A DNA stretch of 64,000 nucleotides from Euphorbia lathyris (lineage: Eukaryota; Streptophyta; Magnoliopsida; Malpighiales; Euphorbiaceae): contig NC_088912.1 of the NCBI RefSeq assembly GCF_963576675.1, positions 60,024,895 through 60,088,894 of the forward strand, read 5' to 3'. Shown here one piece after another: positions 43,397-55,828 of this stretch. Each line of letters begins with the position of its first letter. Position 1 is the stretch's first letter. The translations under genes and the position numbers were made by a program. The notes beneath the pieces are model-generated. The model worked only from the letters and a program-made list of their open reading frames with translations, had not been told where the DNA came from and did not search any database.

Positions 43397-46300
43397 ATGA
43401 CTAAAACCAATCTGCAAAATATACTTACCGATAACAAGTTGAACGGTTCAAACTTCACCGACTGGTTTCGTAACCTCAAAATCATTTTGAAGTTCGATAA
43501 GATAGGGTATGTACTTGATACATCGATACCCCCTATACCAGCTGATGATGCTCCCATTGAAGAGATCGATGCTTACCAGAAGCATAAGGCTGATGACGAT
43601 CATGCGGGATGCATCATACTTGCATCGATGACACCGGAATTGCAGAGGCAACATGAGGAAATGGATGCCTATTCCATCATCGTGCACCTGAAAGAGTTGT
43701 TTGGGAAACAAACTCGGTGCGAACGCTACGAGATATCAAAATTGCTATATCGTTGCAGGATGCAAGAGGGCACATCTGTAATGACACATTGTGTCAAGAT
43801 GATTGACTATATTACCAAGCTTTCTAGCATTGGATTTGCGATGGATAACGAACTAAGTGTAGTTCAGTCCCTCCCAGAGAGTTATTCACAGTTCATCATG
43901 AACTACCAAATGAATGACTTGCAAACCTCTCTTGAAGAGCTTGCAAACATGCTCAAGACAGTTGAGCCCAATATGAAGAAAGACAAGGCAATACCGGCTC
44001 TTGTCATAGAGGGATCAAAGAAGAGGAAAGGGAATTTTCCCAATCCTAAACATTCCAAGAAAGGCAAGAGGGCCATGCCCACTAGAGCTAAGGGAAAGGA
44101 AGTGAAGAAGCCCAAAGGAGAGTGCCACTTCTGTGGTAAAGACGGGCATTGGAGAAGGAACTGCAAGGAGTACCTAGCCTCCCTCAAGAAGGGAAAAGAC
44201 GGTGCTTCAACATCTGGTATGTTTTATATTGAAATAAATACAATTTCACAGTCTGAATCTTGGGTACTTGATACCGAATGTGGATCTCATATTTGTACAA
44301 ATATGCAGGAACTAAATCGGACTAAGGAATTGAAGAAAGGAAGCATAAACTTGCGAGTAGGAAATGGAGCAAGAGTTGCCACCCTCGCTGTTGGAGATTA
44401 TGCTTTGAGTTTGCCCTCTGGGCTTGTAATAGAATTAGGGAACTGTTTGTATGTTCCAGAAATGTCCAGAAACATTATTTATATTAGCCGTCTTGTTGAC
44501 GACAGTTTTTGTATTTCAATAAAAGACAAACATTGCGAGTTTTATAGAGATGGGATTTTCTATTTTTCAGGAATATCACAAAATGGGATTTATGTGCTAG
44601 ATGACAAAATTTCTGTATTCGCGATTGATACCAAAAGACATAAGCTAGATAATTCGACTTACTTGTGGCATTGTCGTTTAGGCCATATAAACAAAAGACG
44701 CATGCTTAAGCTACATCAAGATGGGCTTATAGATTCAATTGATTCTGAATCATTGGAAACATGCGAAGCATGTTTAAAAGGTAAAATGACAAAGACACCC
44801 TTTAGCAATAAAGGTGAGCGTGTATCAGACACTCTAGGATTAATACATTCAGATGTATGTGGTCCTATATCAGTCCAAGCAAGAGGAGGATTCAGATACT
44901 TCATAAGCTTCATAGACGACCATACCAGATATGGTTATGTTTACTTAATGAAGCACAAGTCCGAAGCTTTTGAGAAATTTAAATGCTTCAAGAATGAAGT
45001 AAAAAATCAATTAGGAAAGAAAATAAAGATACTTTGATCCGATCGAGGTGGCGAATATCTTTCAAATGATTTTCTGAATTATCTAACTGAATATGGGATA
45101 TGCTCACAATGGACACCTCCCTATACACCACAACACAATGGTGTATCCGAAAGGAGGAACCGTACCTTACTAGATATGGTACGATCTATGATGAGCATAG
45201 CATTACTTCCAAAGATATTCTGGGGCTATGCCTTAGAAACTGCCCTCTTCACCCTAAATCGAGTACCAACTAAATTCGCTAGTTCCACACCATATGAAGT
45301 GTTCGTTGGTAGGAAACCCACATTCTCATTCATGAGAGTATGGGGTTGTTCAGCATTTGTCAAACGCGTAGCGGCAGACAAGCTAGATTCTAAATCTGAT
45401 AAATGTTTTTTCATTGGATATCCTAAGGAAACTGTAGGGTATTACTTCTATAATCCAGATGATCAGAAAGTAATAGTATCCAAGAACGCAACCTTCTTAG
45501 AGAAAGAGTTTCTCGAAGAAACAGAAAAGGGAAGCATGATTGAACTTGATGAAGTTCAAGAAGAAGAAACATCGACTGAAACAACAGAGGCGGTTGAGGA
45601 ACCCGAAGCAGTCCCATTAGATGAGACTCAAGTGCCACCCATTCGTAGATCAAAAAGAGTTCGTGAACTCCCAATTAGATTTGGTTTTCTAGTGGGAGAT
45701 GATGATGAGGTTCCCGTGTTAGAAGACGAACCTAAAAACTACGAAGAGGTTGTTACCAGTCCAGATTCTAAAGCATGGCTCGAGGCCATGGATTCTGAAA
45801 TGGATTCCATGTACACCAACCAAGTGTGGACTTTGGTTGATCCACCCGAAGGGATAAAACCCATTGGGTGCAGGTGGATCTTCAAAAAGAAGACTGACAT
45901 GGATGGAAAGGTTAGCACCTACAAAGCTAGGTTAGTAGAGAAAGGATATCGTCAGAAATAAGGAATTGATTATGACGGAACTTTCTCTCCTGTGGCTATG
46001 TCCAAATCAATCAAAATAATGCTCGCTATTGCCGCTCACTACGATTACGAGATTTGGCAAATGGATGTGAAAACAGCTTTCCTAAATGGAAACCTGCTTG
46101 AGGATGTATATATGATGCAGCCTGAAGGTTTCATATCAAAGGATGCAAACAAGGTTTGCAAACTACAGAGATCCATTTATGGACTCAAGCAAGCATCTAG
46201 AAGTTGGAACAAGCGTTTTGACGAAACCATAAAACAATTTGGTTTCGAATAAAATTGCGAAGAACCTTGCATTTACAAGAAAGCAAGTGGGAGCTCAGTT

Positions 46301-46664
46301 GCATTTCTAATATTATATGTGGACGATATATTATTAATGGGAAATGATATAGCTCTGCTACAGTCGGTGAAAGTATGGTTATCAGGTAACTCTCCATGAA
46401 AGACCTTGGTGAAGCAGCTTATATACTTGGTATAAAGATCTACAGAGATAGATCAAGAAGACTGCTTGGTCTTTCACAGGCTACATACATTGAAAAGGTG
46501 CTAAAGCGGTTTAGCATGCTTGAATCGAAATGAGGTAACTTACCCATGGTACATGGAGTAAAGTTAAGCAATCATCAATGTCCTAAAACCGAAGATGATA
46601 AGAAACGCATGGCTGTAATCTCGTACGCCAGCGCAATCAGTTCGATTATGTATGCTATGCTATG
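43397..46664 (+). pseudogene. Copia1 gag-pol, truncated in RT
   Basis: The ATG at 43397 opens a 546-codon frame. Gag begins LNGSNFTDWFRNLKIILKF and carries one knuckle, CHFCGKDGHWRRNC (about 44122). Protease: WVLDTECGSHIC, with the normal D-T-G changed to D-T-E. Integrase: zinc motif LWHCRLGHINKRRM...CEACLKGK; Asp in IHSDVCGPI; TGA at 45035 directly before SDRGGEYLS; Glu in PQHNGVSERRNR. RT: WQMDVKTAFLNGNLLEDVYM and YVDDILLMG. All are in the same frame up to stops at 45959 (TAA) and 46250 (TAA); a frameshift near 46380 follows. Sequence ends at 46664 at a junction with Athila3. The lineage within copia was not assigned. Confidence 0.87.
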
Positions 46665-48416
46665 AAACTTGATTTAATTGAAGAATGTGTTAATGACATT
46701 ATTCAAAAAGAAAAAGTAATAGAACCTATAATGAGTGAAGAGTTAGAAGATAAGGACCTAGAGCCTTTAATTCGAGAAGATGGACCAGTTCCGCCTTCGA
46801 TTGTAACTCCCCCTAAACTAGAACTTAAAGAATTACCAAACCATTTGAGGTACGCTTTCTTAGGCGAAGGCGATTCTCTCCCTATAATTATCTCTAACAA
46901 ACTAACACACATTCAAGAAGAAAAACTGAAGGAAGTTGTTAGAAATAGGATAGGAAGTATGGGTTGGCAAATTTCAGACTTAAAAGGAATTAATCCTAGC
47001 ATCGTAATGCATAGAATTCACTTAGAAGAAGATAAGCCACCTAAAGCGGATAGGCAAAGACGCTTAAATCTGAACATGAAAGAAGTAGTAAAAAATGAGA
47101 TTACTAAACTTTTAGACAATGGAATCATTTATCCTATCTCGGATAGTGAATGGGTTAGTCCAATCCATTGTGTACCTAAAAAGGGAGGCATAACTGTTGT
47201 AAGGAACGAAGAAGGTGAATTAATACCTACACGAACCACCACCGGTTGGAGGGTTTGTATAGATTATAGGAACCTTAACAAAGCAACTAGGAAAGATCAT
47301 TTTCCTCTACCTTTCATTGATTAAATGATCGAAAGGATAGTTGGTCATGCATTTTATTATTTCCTAGACGGTTATTCCGGATTCTTTCAAATATATATTT
47401 ACCCGGATGACCAAGACAAAACAACCTTCACATGTCCTTATGGAAAATTTGCATATAGGAGAATGCCCTTTGGTCTATGTAATGCACCAGCAACATTTCA
47501 ACGTTGCATGACCGCAATTTTTAATGATTTCATTGAAGATATTATGGAAGTCTTTATGGATGATTTTTCAGTTTGTGGAGATTCTTTCGATGCATGCTTA
47601 CAGAACTTGGATAAAGTTTTGTCTAGGTGTGAAGAAACGAATTTAGTATTAAACTGGGAAAAATGTCATTTCATGGTTGACGAAGGAATTGTTTTAGGTC
47701 ATAAAATATCTGAAAAAGGATTAGAAGTGGATAGAGCAAAAACTTCAGTAATAGAAAAATTACCCCCTCCAACTACTGTTAAGGGAGTAAGGTCATTTTT
47801 AGGACATGTAGGTTTTTACAGGAGATTTATTAAAAACTTCTCTGTAATTTACAAACCACTTACTAATTTACTCATGAAAGATGCAACCTTTGACTTCAAT
47901 GAAGATTGCGTTAAAGCTTTCGAAACATTGAAAATAGCTTTAGTCAGTGCACCTATTATTGCTAAACCCGATTGGGATTTACCTTTTGAAATTATGTGTG
48001 ATGCAAGTGACTTAGCTGTCGGATGTGTTTTAGGTCAAAGGAAGGATAAGAAACTTCATGTTATTTATTATGCCAGTCACACACTGTCCGGTGCACAATT
48101 AAACTACACCACAATCGAGAAGGAAATGCTAGCAGTAGTTTTCACATGTGATAAGTTTAGGTCATGCTTGTTAGGTTCAAAAGTTATTATTTATACCGAT
48201 CACGCAGCTTTAAGATATTTATTTTCTAAGAAAGATGCAAAACCACGTCTAATTAGATGGGTTTTATTGTTACAAGAATTTGATATAGAAATTAAAGATA
48301 AAAAGGAAGTAGAAAACCTTGTCGCCGACCATCTATCAAGACTCGAAGATGAAAACGGTCCTATAGGTCTATCGGTATGCGAGATGATTTCCCTGATGAA
48401 TATCTCTATCAAATAA
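46665..48416 (+). pseudogene. Athila3 RT and RNase H
   Basis: Frame from the truncated start (KLDLIEECVNDIIQ) through RT: NMKEVVKNEITKLLDNGIIY, GWRVCIDYRNLNKATRKD, then a TAA at 47322 (FID-stop-MIER), [17 protein letters not shown] and catalytic [12 protein letters not shown]. RNase [47 protein letters not shown]. The frame shifts between about 48360 and 48416 into the integrase. The single TAA replaces a Gln conserved in Athila1 (FIDQML). Confidence 0.9.
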
Positions 48417-49712
48417 AAAGTGTCATGTCGCCATGGTATGCGGATATTGCAAATTATCTCGCAGCAAACGTTGTTCCGGAAGGATTAAATTTCCAACAAA
48501 AGAAGAAATTCTTTTTTGACATTAAACAGTATTTTTTGGAAGATCCTTTCTTGTTCAGAACTTGTGGTGACGGAATAATTAGGAGATGCGTTAGTGAAAA
48601 CGAATACGGGTCTATAATGTCAGAATGCTATTCTAGTTCTTATGGAGGACATAACGGAGTTAGTAAAACAGTAGCAAGGATATTAGAATGTGGATTCTTT
48701 TGGCCTACGTTATTTAAGGACGTCTGTTCATTTATTATTCGTTGTGACAAATGCCAAAGAATATGGAATTTAGGAAGGAAAGATGAGATGCCTCTCACTA
48801 ACATGTTAGAAGTTGAAGTCTTCGACATGTGGGGAATAGATTTCATGGGACCTTTTCCCCCTCCTTTTGGTAAAACTTATATATTAGTCGTCGTAGATTA
48901 TGTTTCAAAGTGGGTTGAAGCAATTGCAACCCCGACAAACGATTCTAAGGTTGTTATTGGCTTTCTTGAAGATATATTTTGTAGATTTGGTTGTCCTAGA
49001 GTCATTGTAAGTGATGGCAGTACCCATTTCATAAACCGAAGTTTTGATATACTTATGAAAAAATATGGAGTACACCACCGCGTGTCAACGCCATACCATC
49101 CTCAATCGAATGGTCAGGCAGAGATATCAAATAGAGAACTCAAATGGATTCTAGAGAACGGTTTCGTCTTCAAGAAAAGATTGGTCTTGTAAACTTAACA
49201 ATGCGTTATGGGCATACCGTACTGCATTTAAAACACCAATAGGAATGACGCCATACCGATTAGTGTATGGGAAAACATGTCATTTGCCAGTCGAATTAGA
49301 GCATAAAGCCTATTGGGCTATTAGAAAGCTTAATTTTGATTTACAACAAGCAGGTAAGAAACGTTTGCTCAACTTAAATGAGTTAGATGAGTTACGTCAT
49401 CTATCTTACGAAAATGCAAAAATATATAAAGAAAAAGTGAAAAAATGGCACGAAGCCAAGATTAAAGTCAAAAGCTTTAACATTGGGGATAGGGTGTTGT
49501 TATTTAATTCACGGCTCCGTTTATTTTCAGGTAAACTTAAGTCCAGATGGACAGGACCATATCTAGTCATTAAAATGTTCGATTATGGAACTTTAGAACT
49601 TGAAGGCCCTAACGGAGTTCGTTTCAAAGTTAACGGTAATAGATGCAAAATTTATTACGAAAATGTTTCAAATAAAGAAATTGCGTTCATAACGCACTTT
49701 CCTGAAGATTAA
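48377..49712 (+). pseudogene. Athila3 integrase
   Basis: 48377-49192: the zinc-binding part (GGHNGVSKTVARILECGF, CDKCQRIWN) and catalytic core with WGIDFMGPFP, VIVSDGSTHF and SNGQAEISNREL, giving D-D-E. The usual SDGG reads SDGS. A frameshift near 49160-49195 leads to 49245-49712, the core end and C-terminal domain ([53 protein letters not shown]), ending at TAA 49710. Confidence 0.88.
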
Positions 49713-50413
49713 TTCATTTAAATTTGATATAATTTGTCTTTATTTTGTTTTATTTTTTTTTGTTTGTTTTGTTTTTAATTTTAATTTAGTTTAAATTTTT
49801 ATACATGTAAATTTTATGATTTTTTAATATAGGAAGACATTATATTTAGATTTAGAGGCATAAAAATATGTTTCAGTCATGATTTTAATCTAATTTTAGG
49901 TCATTAGTTCGGTTTAGAAGAAATTTGACAATTCTCAGCCGAGAATTTGGAATTCTTAGTTGAGAATTCCAATTTTCAGAATTGTCCAAACAGGTAAGAA
50001 ATTTCTGATCTTACCGAGAATTTAGATTCTCGGCCGAGAATCAGATTTATAGGTTTTCGACGCGTGATTTCCACAGGGAAATCAGTGTGTCGCGACTGAG
50101 AATTAGGATTCTCGGTCGCGACACGGGTATTTTCTGCACCATCAGACATGTTCCTTCTTTATCCTGCAGCCATAATTCTTCGAAATCGAAAAATTGAGTT
50201 TCTTCAACATTTTGAGGTATGAATTTATGACTTTTCGCATAAAAACAACACCTCTTTTCGTTCTATGATTCCTATAAATACATCTTAGAGGTCTGGATAT
50301 CTGTTACAACCTTTCTTTTCCTCTCTTTCAGAATAATATTCTGAATTTCTCCTCCCACCATTATCAGCAAAGTAACAGCGACATATTTCTTCTTTTTCAT
50401 CCCTCACAAAATC
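49713..50413 (+). other. Athila3 pol-ORF2 spacer with CGAGAAT palindromes
   Basis: T-rich after pol, then a block of dyads: 49931-49946 (ATTCTC/GAGAAT), 49951-49968 (AATTCT/AGAATT), 50025-50042 (perfect 18-bp GATTCTCGGCCGAGAATC) and 50087-50124 (17-bp arms starting GTGTCGCGACTGAGAAT, one G-T pair). The same motif family lies in the solo LTR at 22101-23618. Confidence 0.75.
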
Positions 50414-51370
50414 ATGACTACCAAAAATAAATCCCCTAAGAAAATTGATGCTTCAAGCGCTAAGCGTCCCGACTTGTCCAAGCGTTATGGTGCGCCATTT
50501 CCTATCTTCAACCATGACGAAGGCAGGCGCTACTATAGGCTTCGCTACACATTTTTCGTAGGTATGCTATATATGGACGAGTTTTTAAATAAACAACTCG
50601 GCATTAGCGATGACATGAGTCGCTATTTGGAAAGATTGGGATGGACTAAATTCGCCAACATGCGGTTTCCTATAATTGGAGACTGGATTCTCGAATTTTT
50701 CTGTACAGTTCGTTTTGTGAATAAACGACGAGTGCGCCTAAGTTTTCATCGAGATGGCGAAATCTTTACTTTTGGATATCCCGAGTTGCATGCCTGGTTT
50801 GGTTTTCCCCTGAGGGATATAATCAAACATCATCCTGGCAAAGATATGACATCCACTGATATATGGAGGATGCTGACAGGGTTTTGGCGTTTCAATCCTC
50901 GACTCACCTACAACCAATCCTTTCACTCCAACTCGATGTTGTATCTACACAAATTTCTGTGTCACATTCTGTTTGGTCGCACATTTATCAGTGTGGTCAG
51001 AGACACCGACTTATATGTTCTTGGCGATATTTTCCAGGGCAATACCATTGATACTTCCAAAATTCTGATGGAGGGTCTTATTGCCGCTTCTCGATCCAAG
51101 GATAAAAAGATTGGATTCGGGAATATAATTTGCGGAATAATACTCTGTACCAAGGGTACCATTGCTGTTCCTTGGAGCGAGGCTGAGTCTTTTCCGACTT
51201 TGGACTATGAGTTCTTGGAATGTGAAGGCCTCGTCAAGCGTGTTTTTAGAGCAGGCCCGCATTTTCTTTCTGCACCAGAATGTCAAGCTTTCGTGCAATT
51301 GAAAATTGATCGCTATAGGGCTAGAGAAATCCCGATTGATAGGGATGAGTATATAGGTGTTGTCCTAAAA
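50414..51370 (+). pseudogene. Athila3 ORF2 (ATHILA ORF family), truncated by insertion
   Basis: Open for 319 codons from ATG 50414. Starts basic (TTKNKSPKKIDASSAKRPDL), then FFVGMLYMDEFLNKQLGISD, FTFGYPELHAWFGFPLRDII, LTGFWRFNPRLTYNQSFH and IICGIILCTKGTIAVPW, characteristic of the ATHILA ORF plant family located after pol. The last codons before the stop come from the edge of the inserted minus-strand LTR at 51371, so the C-terminus is lost. It is the best preserved ORF2 in the window: no stop within the remaining part. Function unknown. Confidence 0.8.
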
Positions 51371-52624
51371 TGAGACTCTAGCAAGTGTACTAGATACAAG
51401 TAATAAAGTGATAAGTCAAGTATCGTCTCCACAGAGATTGAGATCCAAAATTATATAAGAAACTCGTTGCTGAACAGTGTGTGTGTAAAGGTATCTTCTT
51501 CGTAAAGTTGATTGTTGAGGTTGGTAGGTTAAGACAAAAGAGTACTACTTCTATTATAGATAAAACAAGGATGATATTTAAAAGATAGAACAGGCTAAGC
51601 ACAACCGAACAGGTAGTGCAAGCTCTTAAAACAGTCCAACGAACTAGTGACAATACCAATGAAGTCAAAGTATCAGTTTTAATGCTCACTTAAGTCAACT
51701 CTCGTGTGTTCTTAAGCTTCTAAGATTGACTAGTCCCAATAGCGTCCTAAAGGAACATTCTTTCTCGTATTAAGCTCGAAACTGCATTTCTATTAAGAAA
51801 ACCTTTGACACAACCATCTAACATGTCTGTTTCGAGGTTGTGAGATTGATAGAGATATCAGTGAAGATGCAAGCAGTGTCCTAACATTCATCTATCACAT
51901 GCATAAATGCCGAAGCACAGAAATATAAATCCTCATCAACACATCATTGGTAAAATACTACATATTCATTGCAAAAGTTATAAGACTTACATCACCGGCC
52001 CGGACTGGCCGTGCCCATTAAAAATGGATTACTCACTCATATCAAGCAGTGAGTAATCAGAAGTTCTTGTTACATTCAGAAACTCCATTGGAGCTCTCTT
52101 CTATCGCCTAAACAGTGACTTTTCTGTTCTAAAAAATATCCGAACTCCCTCTCTTCTCCTTTGCTACATCTATTTAAAGGAGAAAGACCGGGGCCAAAAT
52201 CGGTACCCGAAAGTACCCTTACAAAATAATACAGAAATAAGTCAATTGTCAAAAAAAAACTAAAACAATCAGAAATGATTATGGATCCTTTTGACCCTTG
52301 AACACTCAAGGGTCGAAACTTCTTGTCATCATGCTACTTTAGGTAACGCCACTGAAACACCTTTCCACCTGCTGCCTCTGCCACGCCCACTTCTATTATG
52401 TCGCTGTCCGTCATTAGATTATCCGATGTTTGACCGCTGGATTATAGAAAGGCTCCAACTCCTCTTTGGCAGTTGCGAAACAAGCTGTTTCCAGCATGTT
52501 TGGCTTAATCTTTACTTATCTGTAAAAAACATTAATCCGCCCTTCATTCTCGCAATATAACAGAAAAACACCCTAATTCTTGTATAAATATTGTGTTTAA
52601 ACTTAGTCAATTTCATGCCTAACA
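51371..52624 (-). repeat. 3' LTR of Athila-na
   Basis: On the minus strand TGTTAGGCATGAAATTGAC at 52624 to TTGCTAGAGTCTCA at 51371, 1254 bp, near-identical by eye to the Athila1 LTRs. The minus-strand polypurine tract TTTGGGGGTATT directly precedes it (52636-52625). Confidence 0.88.
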
Positions 52625-54790
52625 AATACCCCCAAATTGAACTTTTGCTTGTCCTCAAGTAAACACAACAGAAAAATAGAGAAAAGAACAACAAAAAGGG
52701 GAAAGCAAGGAAAATAAAAACAAAAAGGAATGTCATAGAAACAAGGCAATGGAGAAAACATAAGAACAAGAACTGGAACAGAAGAGATAATAGACAAACA
52801 AAAAGAAAAAGTAACAGCAGCAGAACTTTATTCAACTTTCAACTAACTCAACCTTTGATTAGCACACAAGAGCTTGATAAAATGTGGTTAGACCAGATCT
52901 AAAACATGCATTCCAATTCAAGAAATTCATTAAAGCTTAAGGTTGAACTTCAAAATTCAATCAAACAACCTATATGCCCCAAAGTGCCTCACTAAGGAAG
53001 GAATTTTCACTCACTCTCAAATGGCCTTTGTTGCTACAAGGAAGGGAATGGAACTTCACTCCTCAGCTTAGTACACACATCAATAGGCTATGATTTTGCT
53101 TATTGGCCCTATCTCCACGGATTAAAAATTCTCCAAACATAGTCAAAAGGTCTTAAACATAGGTTGTAATGTTAGGCTAAGGCTAAGGTATGGAAGTGAA
53201 TGGCTATTTAAGTGTAAGAATTCTGTCTACATGCAATGCAATTCAACCATACTCAGTTCTCAACACTGAGCAGTTCTGCCTCAACCTAATCACTCTACAC
53301 AGCCTGTTTCACAACATTGGCCAAACTATTCTTCAAACACACAAAAGACAACCATCCAAACATTTCATTTCAGGCTCAAGATATGAACATGTGTCCTGAA
53401 AATGAAAAGACTTTATTCAAAGATATTTTTGTTATCTTCTAAAATTCCTATTTGGGATCTTTTTTTCTTTTAACCTTATTCAGAAAGTGGTCCTCACTCC
53501 ATCATCATCCCTCAAATGTCATCATTTCAACAATTTTATCTTTATACACTCATATTTTCTCAAAAATATATTTTCTTTAACTAGAGCAGCTTGTTCTGAG
53601 GCATGAGACCAATTCAAGGCGTTTTAGGATTAAAGTGAAGGGAATTGGTTCCTTTAAGTAGTGTTTAAAAAAGATTAGGCTAAGGCATAAGTTGGTTATC
53701 CTAAAAGTGTGAGTGCAATGCACGGGTAAGCTTTTTGTGGAGTGAATTTGGGATATAAATGCCTTTTTCATCCTATGTTCTTCCAAAATTTTACCATTTT
53801 GACTAGGCAACCAAAGCAAAACCTACCTAAAGACAATATGTACTAGCCCACTCACAAAGAATCAATGCATTTACATGCTAATGTAGGCTCAAGTTCTCAC
53901 AATTTAGGGCTTTTACATGCACTAGGGCTTAAGGTCCTCTAATTGAATTTTGAATTAAAACCTAAAAAATTTCAAAACTTCTATCTTTTGAAAATTGAAT
54001 TATCACTGGGTTCACCACACACTAAATTTGAGGTGCAAGCATGCAATCATTGATTGGCAATTGAAAGTCTTTTTTTTCTTTAATATATTCTGCTGCTATA
54101 TACAAAAAGAAAGGGAAAACAGAGAGAAAAAACTAGAAACAGAACATGATGTTCAGAAACAGAGAACAACACAGAATTTTTAGACATTTAACACAAAGTA
54201 CGGGGAATTAAGAAAAACTATGAACATGTACTAACATTTACAAGACAGAAAAAGAAAGGGAATGACACAACATTTGGGGTTCGAATGACACACTAACAAC
54301 CATATCAAAGCAAGTGTTTCACTTTTCAATCACAGTTTTCATCGAAATTTTAGGGCTTTTATCATGTTAACAAATATGTCAAGATATTCATTTTCTTTTC
54401 CCCACCCCCAAATTAAAATATAACATTGTCCTCAATGTTAAAATTAAACACCGTGAGAGTGGAAATTGCAGATTATCAACAAGCATGCAGTAAGCAGGAA
54501 ATTAGAAGTAGGGTTAGATTCGTTACCGTAAGAGGAAGACAACAAACACCCCCAAATTAATTTGGTAAAAGTTCAAACTCAAACCTAATTTTAGGAAATG
54601 AAAGTTTAAAACCTTTGCCAACAAAATTTAGGAAGGACCACAAAATTCAACATTAGTCATGTTAGTGCATAAAAATAACAAAATTAAAAAGAAATTTAAC
54701 ACAAATCTAACTAAGGGATAGATAAATTGGGGGTTACCCAATTAGTTTGCTGCAATTGGTGTTTGCAGCGAACACACTGTTCTCTTTGAA
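52625..54790 (-). other. Athila-na 3' untranslated region
   Basis: 2.1 kb without a supported gene. Three TTTGGGGGT-type purine tracts on the minus strand: next to the LTR (52636-52625), AATTTGGGGGTGGGG near 54415-54401, and TTTGGGGGTGTT near 54559-54548. A hydrophobic-looking frame at 52835-52512 is an artefact of pyrimidine-rich DNA. Confidence 0.7.
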
Positions 54791-55828
54791 TCATGGTGGA
54801 TCTTGGAAGTGGACGGTCTCAACTACTCCTGGGACCTCATGTGCAAGGTAGGGTTTCAACCTATGGCCGTTAACTTTGAAAGATTCATTTCCTGGTTTAA
54901 CAATTTCTACAGCCCTATGAAGGAACACCTTGTTCACAATGTAAGGTCCAGACCATCTGCACTTCAATTTTCCAGGGAATAGTCTCAACCTGGAATTATA
55001 CAAGAGCACTTTCTGCCCTTCATGGAATTCCTTCCCTTGAATCTTTTTATCACGCCACCTTTTGGGGGTGGGTATATCAGGTGGTTCTTTGTGTGAGGGC
55101 CCAATTGTGTTTGGTGGAAGTGGTGGTTTTGTTGCTGTTTCTAGGGAACAGTCTGTTCCTTCACAGATATTCACTTCTTCCCCCAGCAGTGTTTCCAAAG
55201 TGTCTTGGTAATAGTCTTGCAAAACAGACGAGGTGTGGCATGCATCCAAAAAATAGCATGTATCATCACTTGAGTTAGCACGCCTCATGGCCTCATTCAT
55301 CCTAAAAATTATTTCTTCATCATTTATCCTTAAAAACAATTGTCCCTTTTCAACATCTATCAAGGCCCTACCCGTAGCTAAAAATGGTCTCCCTAAAATG
55401 ATGGGCACATGCAAATCCTTATCTATGTCCATGATAATAAAGTCTACGGATAGTATGAATTTTCCTATTTTAACTAGCACATCCTCCACAATTCCTCTAT
55501 GATAACATATAGATCTATCTGCTAATTGAATCGACATCCTAGTAGGTTGAGGTTCTCCCAAGCCTAGCTTAGCATAAACAGAATATGGCATGAGATTGAT
55601 ACTAGCTCCAAGGTCACACAATGCATTTTCAATATTCAATTTACCAATGGAACAAGGGATTGAGAAACTCCCTGGATCTTTGAGCTTTTTAGGAAGCCGT
55701 TGCATGTTCTGCAGTATTGAGGAACAGTCTCGATTCAGTTGGATCATGGAGATGTTCTCAAGCTTTTTCTTGTTGGACAGAATATCCTTCAAGAACTTGG
55801 CATACTTTGGCATCTGAGCCAGAGCTTC
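54791..55828 (-). CDS. Athila-na protease fused in frame to integrase C-terminal tail
   Basis: Uninterrupted frame of about 345 codons on the minus strand. It begins at the SIRE insertion ([17 protein letters not shown]), carries the complete aspartic protease ([20 protein letters not shown] to [16 protein letters not shown]), and runs on to [17 protein letters not shown]. There the integrase C-terminal domain joins directly (near 55065), continuing [14 protein letters not shown] and [13 protein letters not shown] to the stop at 54791. Athila1 has about 900 codons of RT, RNase H and integrase core between the same two points. The N-terminal part and gag are cut off. An open frame after such a deletion suggests either recent origin or selection. 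Confidence 0.8.
   Translation of the reverse strand, partial: EALAQMPKYAKFLKDILSNKKKLENISMIQLNRDCSSILQNMQRLPKKLKDPGSFSIPCSIGKLNIENALCDLGASINLMPYSVYAKLGLGEPQPTRMSIQLADRSICYHRGIVEDVLVKIGKFILSVDFIIMDIDKDLHVPIILGRPFLATGRALIDVEKGQLFLRINDEEIIFRMNEAMRRANSSDDTCYFLDACHTSSVLQDYYQDTLETLLGEEVNICEGTDCSLETATKPPLPPNTIGPSHKEPPDIPTPKRWRDKKIQGKEFHEGQKVLLYNSRLRLFPGKLKCRWSGPYIVNKVFLHRAVEIVKPGNESFKVNGHRLKPYLAHEVPGVVETVHFQDPP

Larger units (their letters stand above)
20628..46664 (+). mobile_element. Copia1 retrotransposon, heavily interrupted, 3' end missing
   Basis: Plus-strand copia element inserted in copia2. Parts: 5' LTR 20628-23985 (split by a solo LTR at 22101-23618), primer site 23987-23998, leader 23999-24183 and 41701-43396 (split by Athila1), gag-pol 43397-46664. 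It stops abruptly inside RT, just after a MYAML motif, where 5'-truncated Athila3 sequence begins. RNase H and the 3' LTR are not in the window. Confidence 0.82.
46665..51370 (+). mobile_element. Athila3: 5'-truncated Athila element
   Basis: It begins inside the protease-RT linker without LTR, gag or protease, directly after copia1 RT sequence. It includes pol to 49712, a spacer with palindromes and ORF2, and is cut at 51370 by the minus-strand Athila derivative. It is a different family from Athila1 (more AT-rich codons, different spacer). Confidence 0.8.
51371..55828 (-). mobile_element. Minus-strand Athila deletion derivative (Athila-na)
   Basis: From right to left: protease fused to integrase tail (55828-54791), 3' untranslated region (54790-52625), and 3' LTR (52624-51371). 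RT, RNase H, integrase core and ORF2 are absent. The LTR is very like that of Athila1. Cut at 55828/55829 by the SIRE element; its gag and 5' LTR should lie beyond the window end. It is inserted into Athila3 ORF2. Confidence 0.83.

Noticed and set aside
52512..52835. 107-codon very hydrophobic minus-strand frame that looks like a membrane protein
   Set aside because: Product of a pyrimidine-rich strand in the Athila-na LTR border and 3' untranslated region; Phe/Leu runs follow from TTT/CTT composition.
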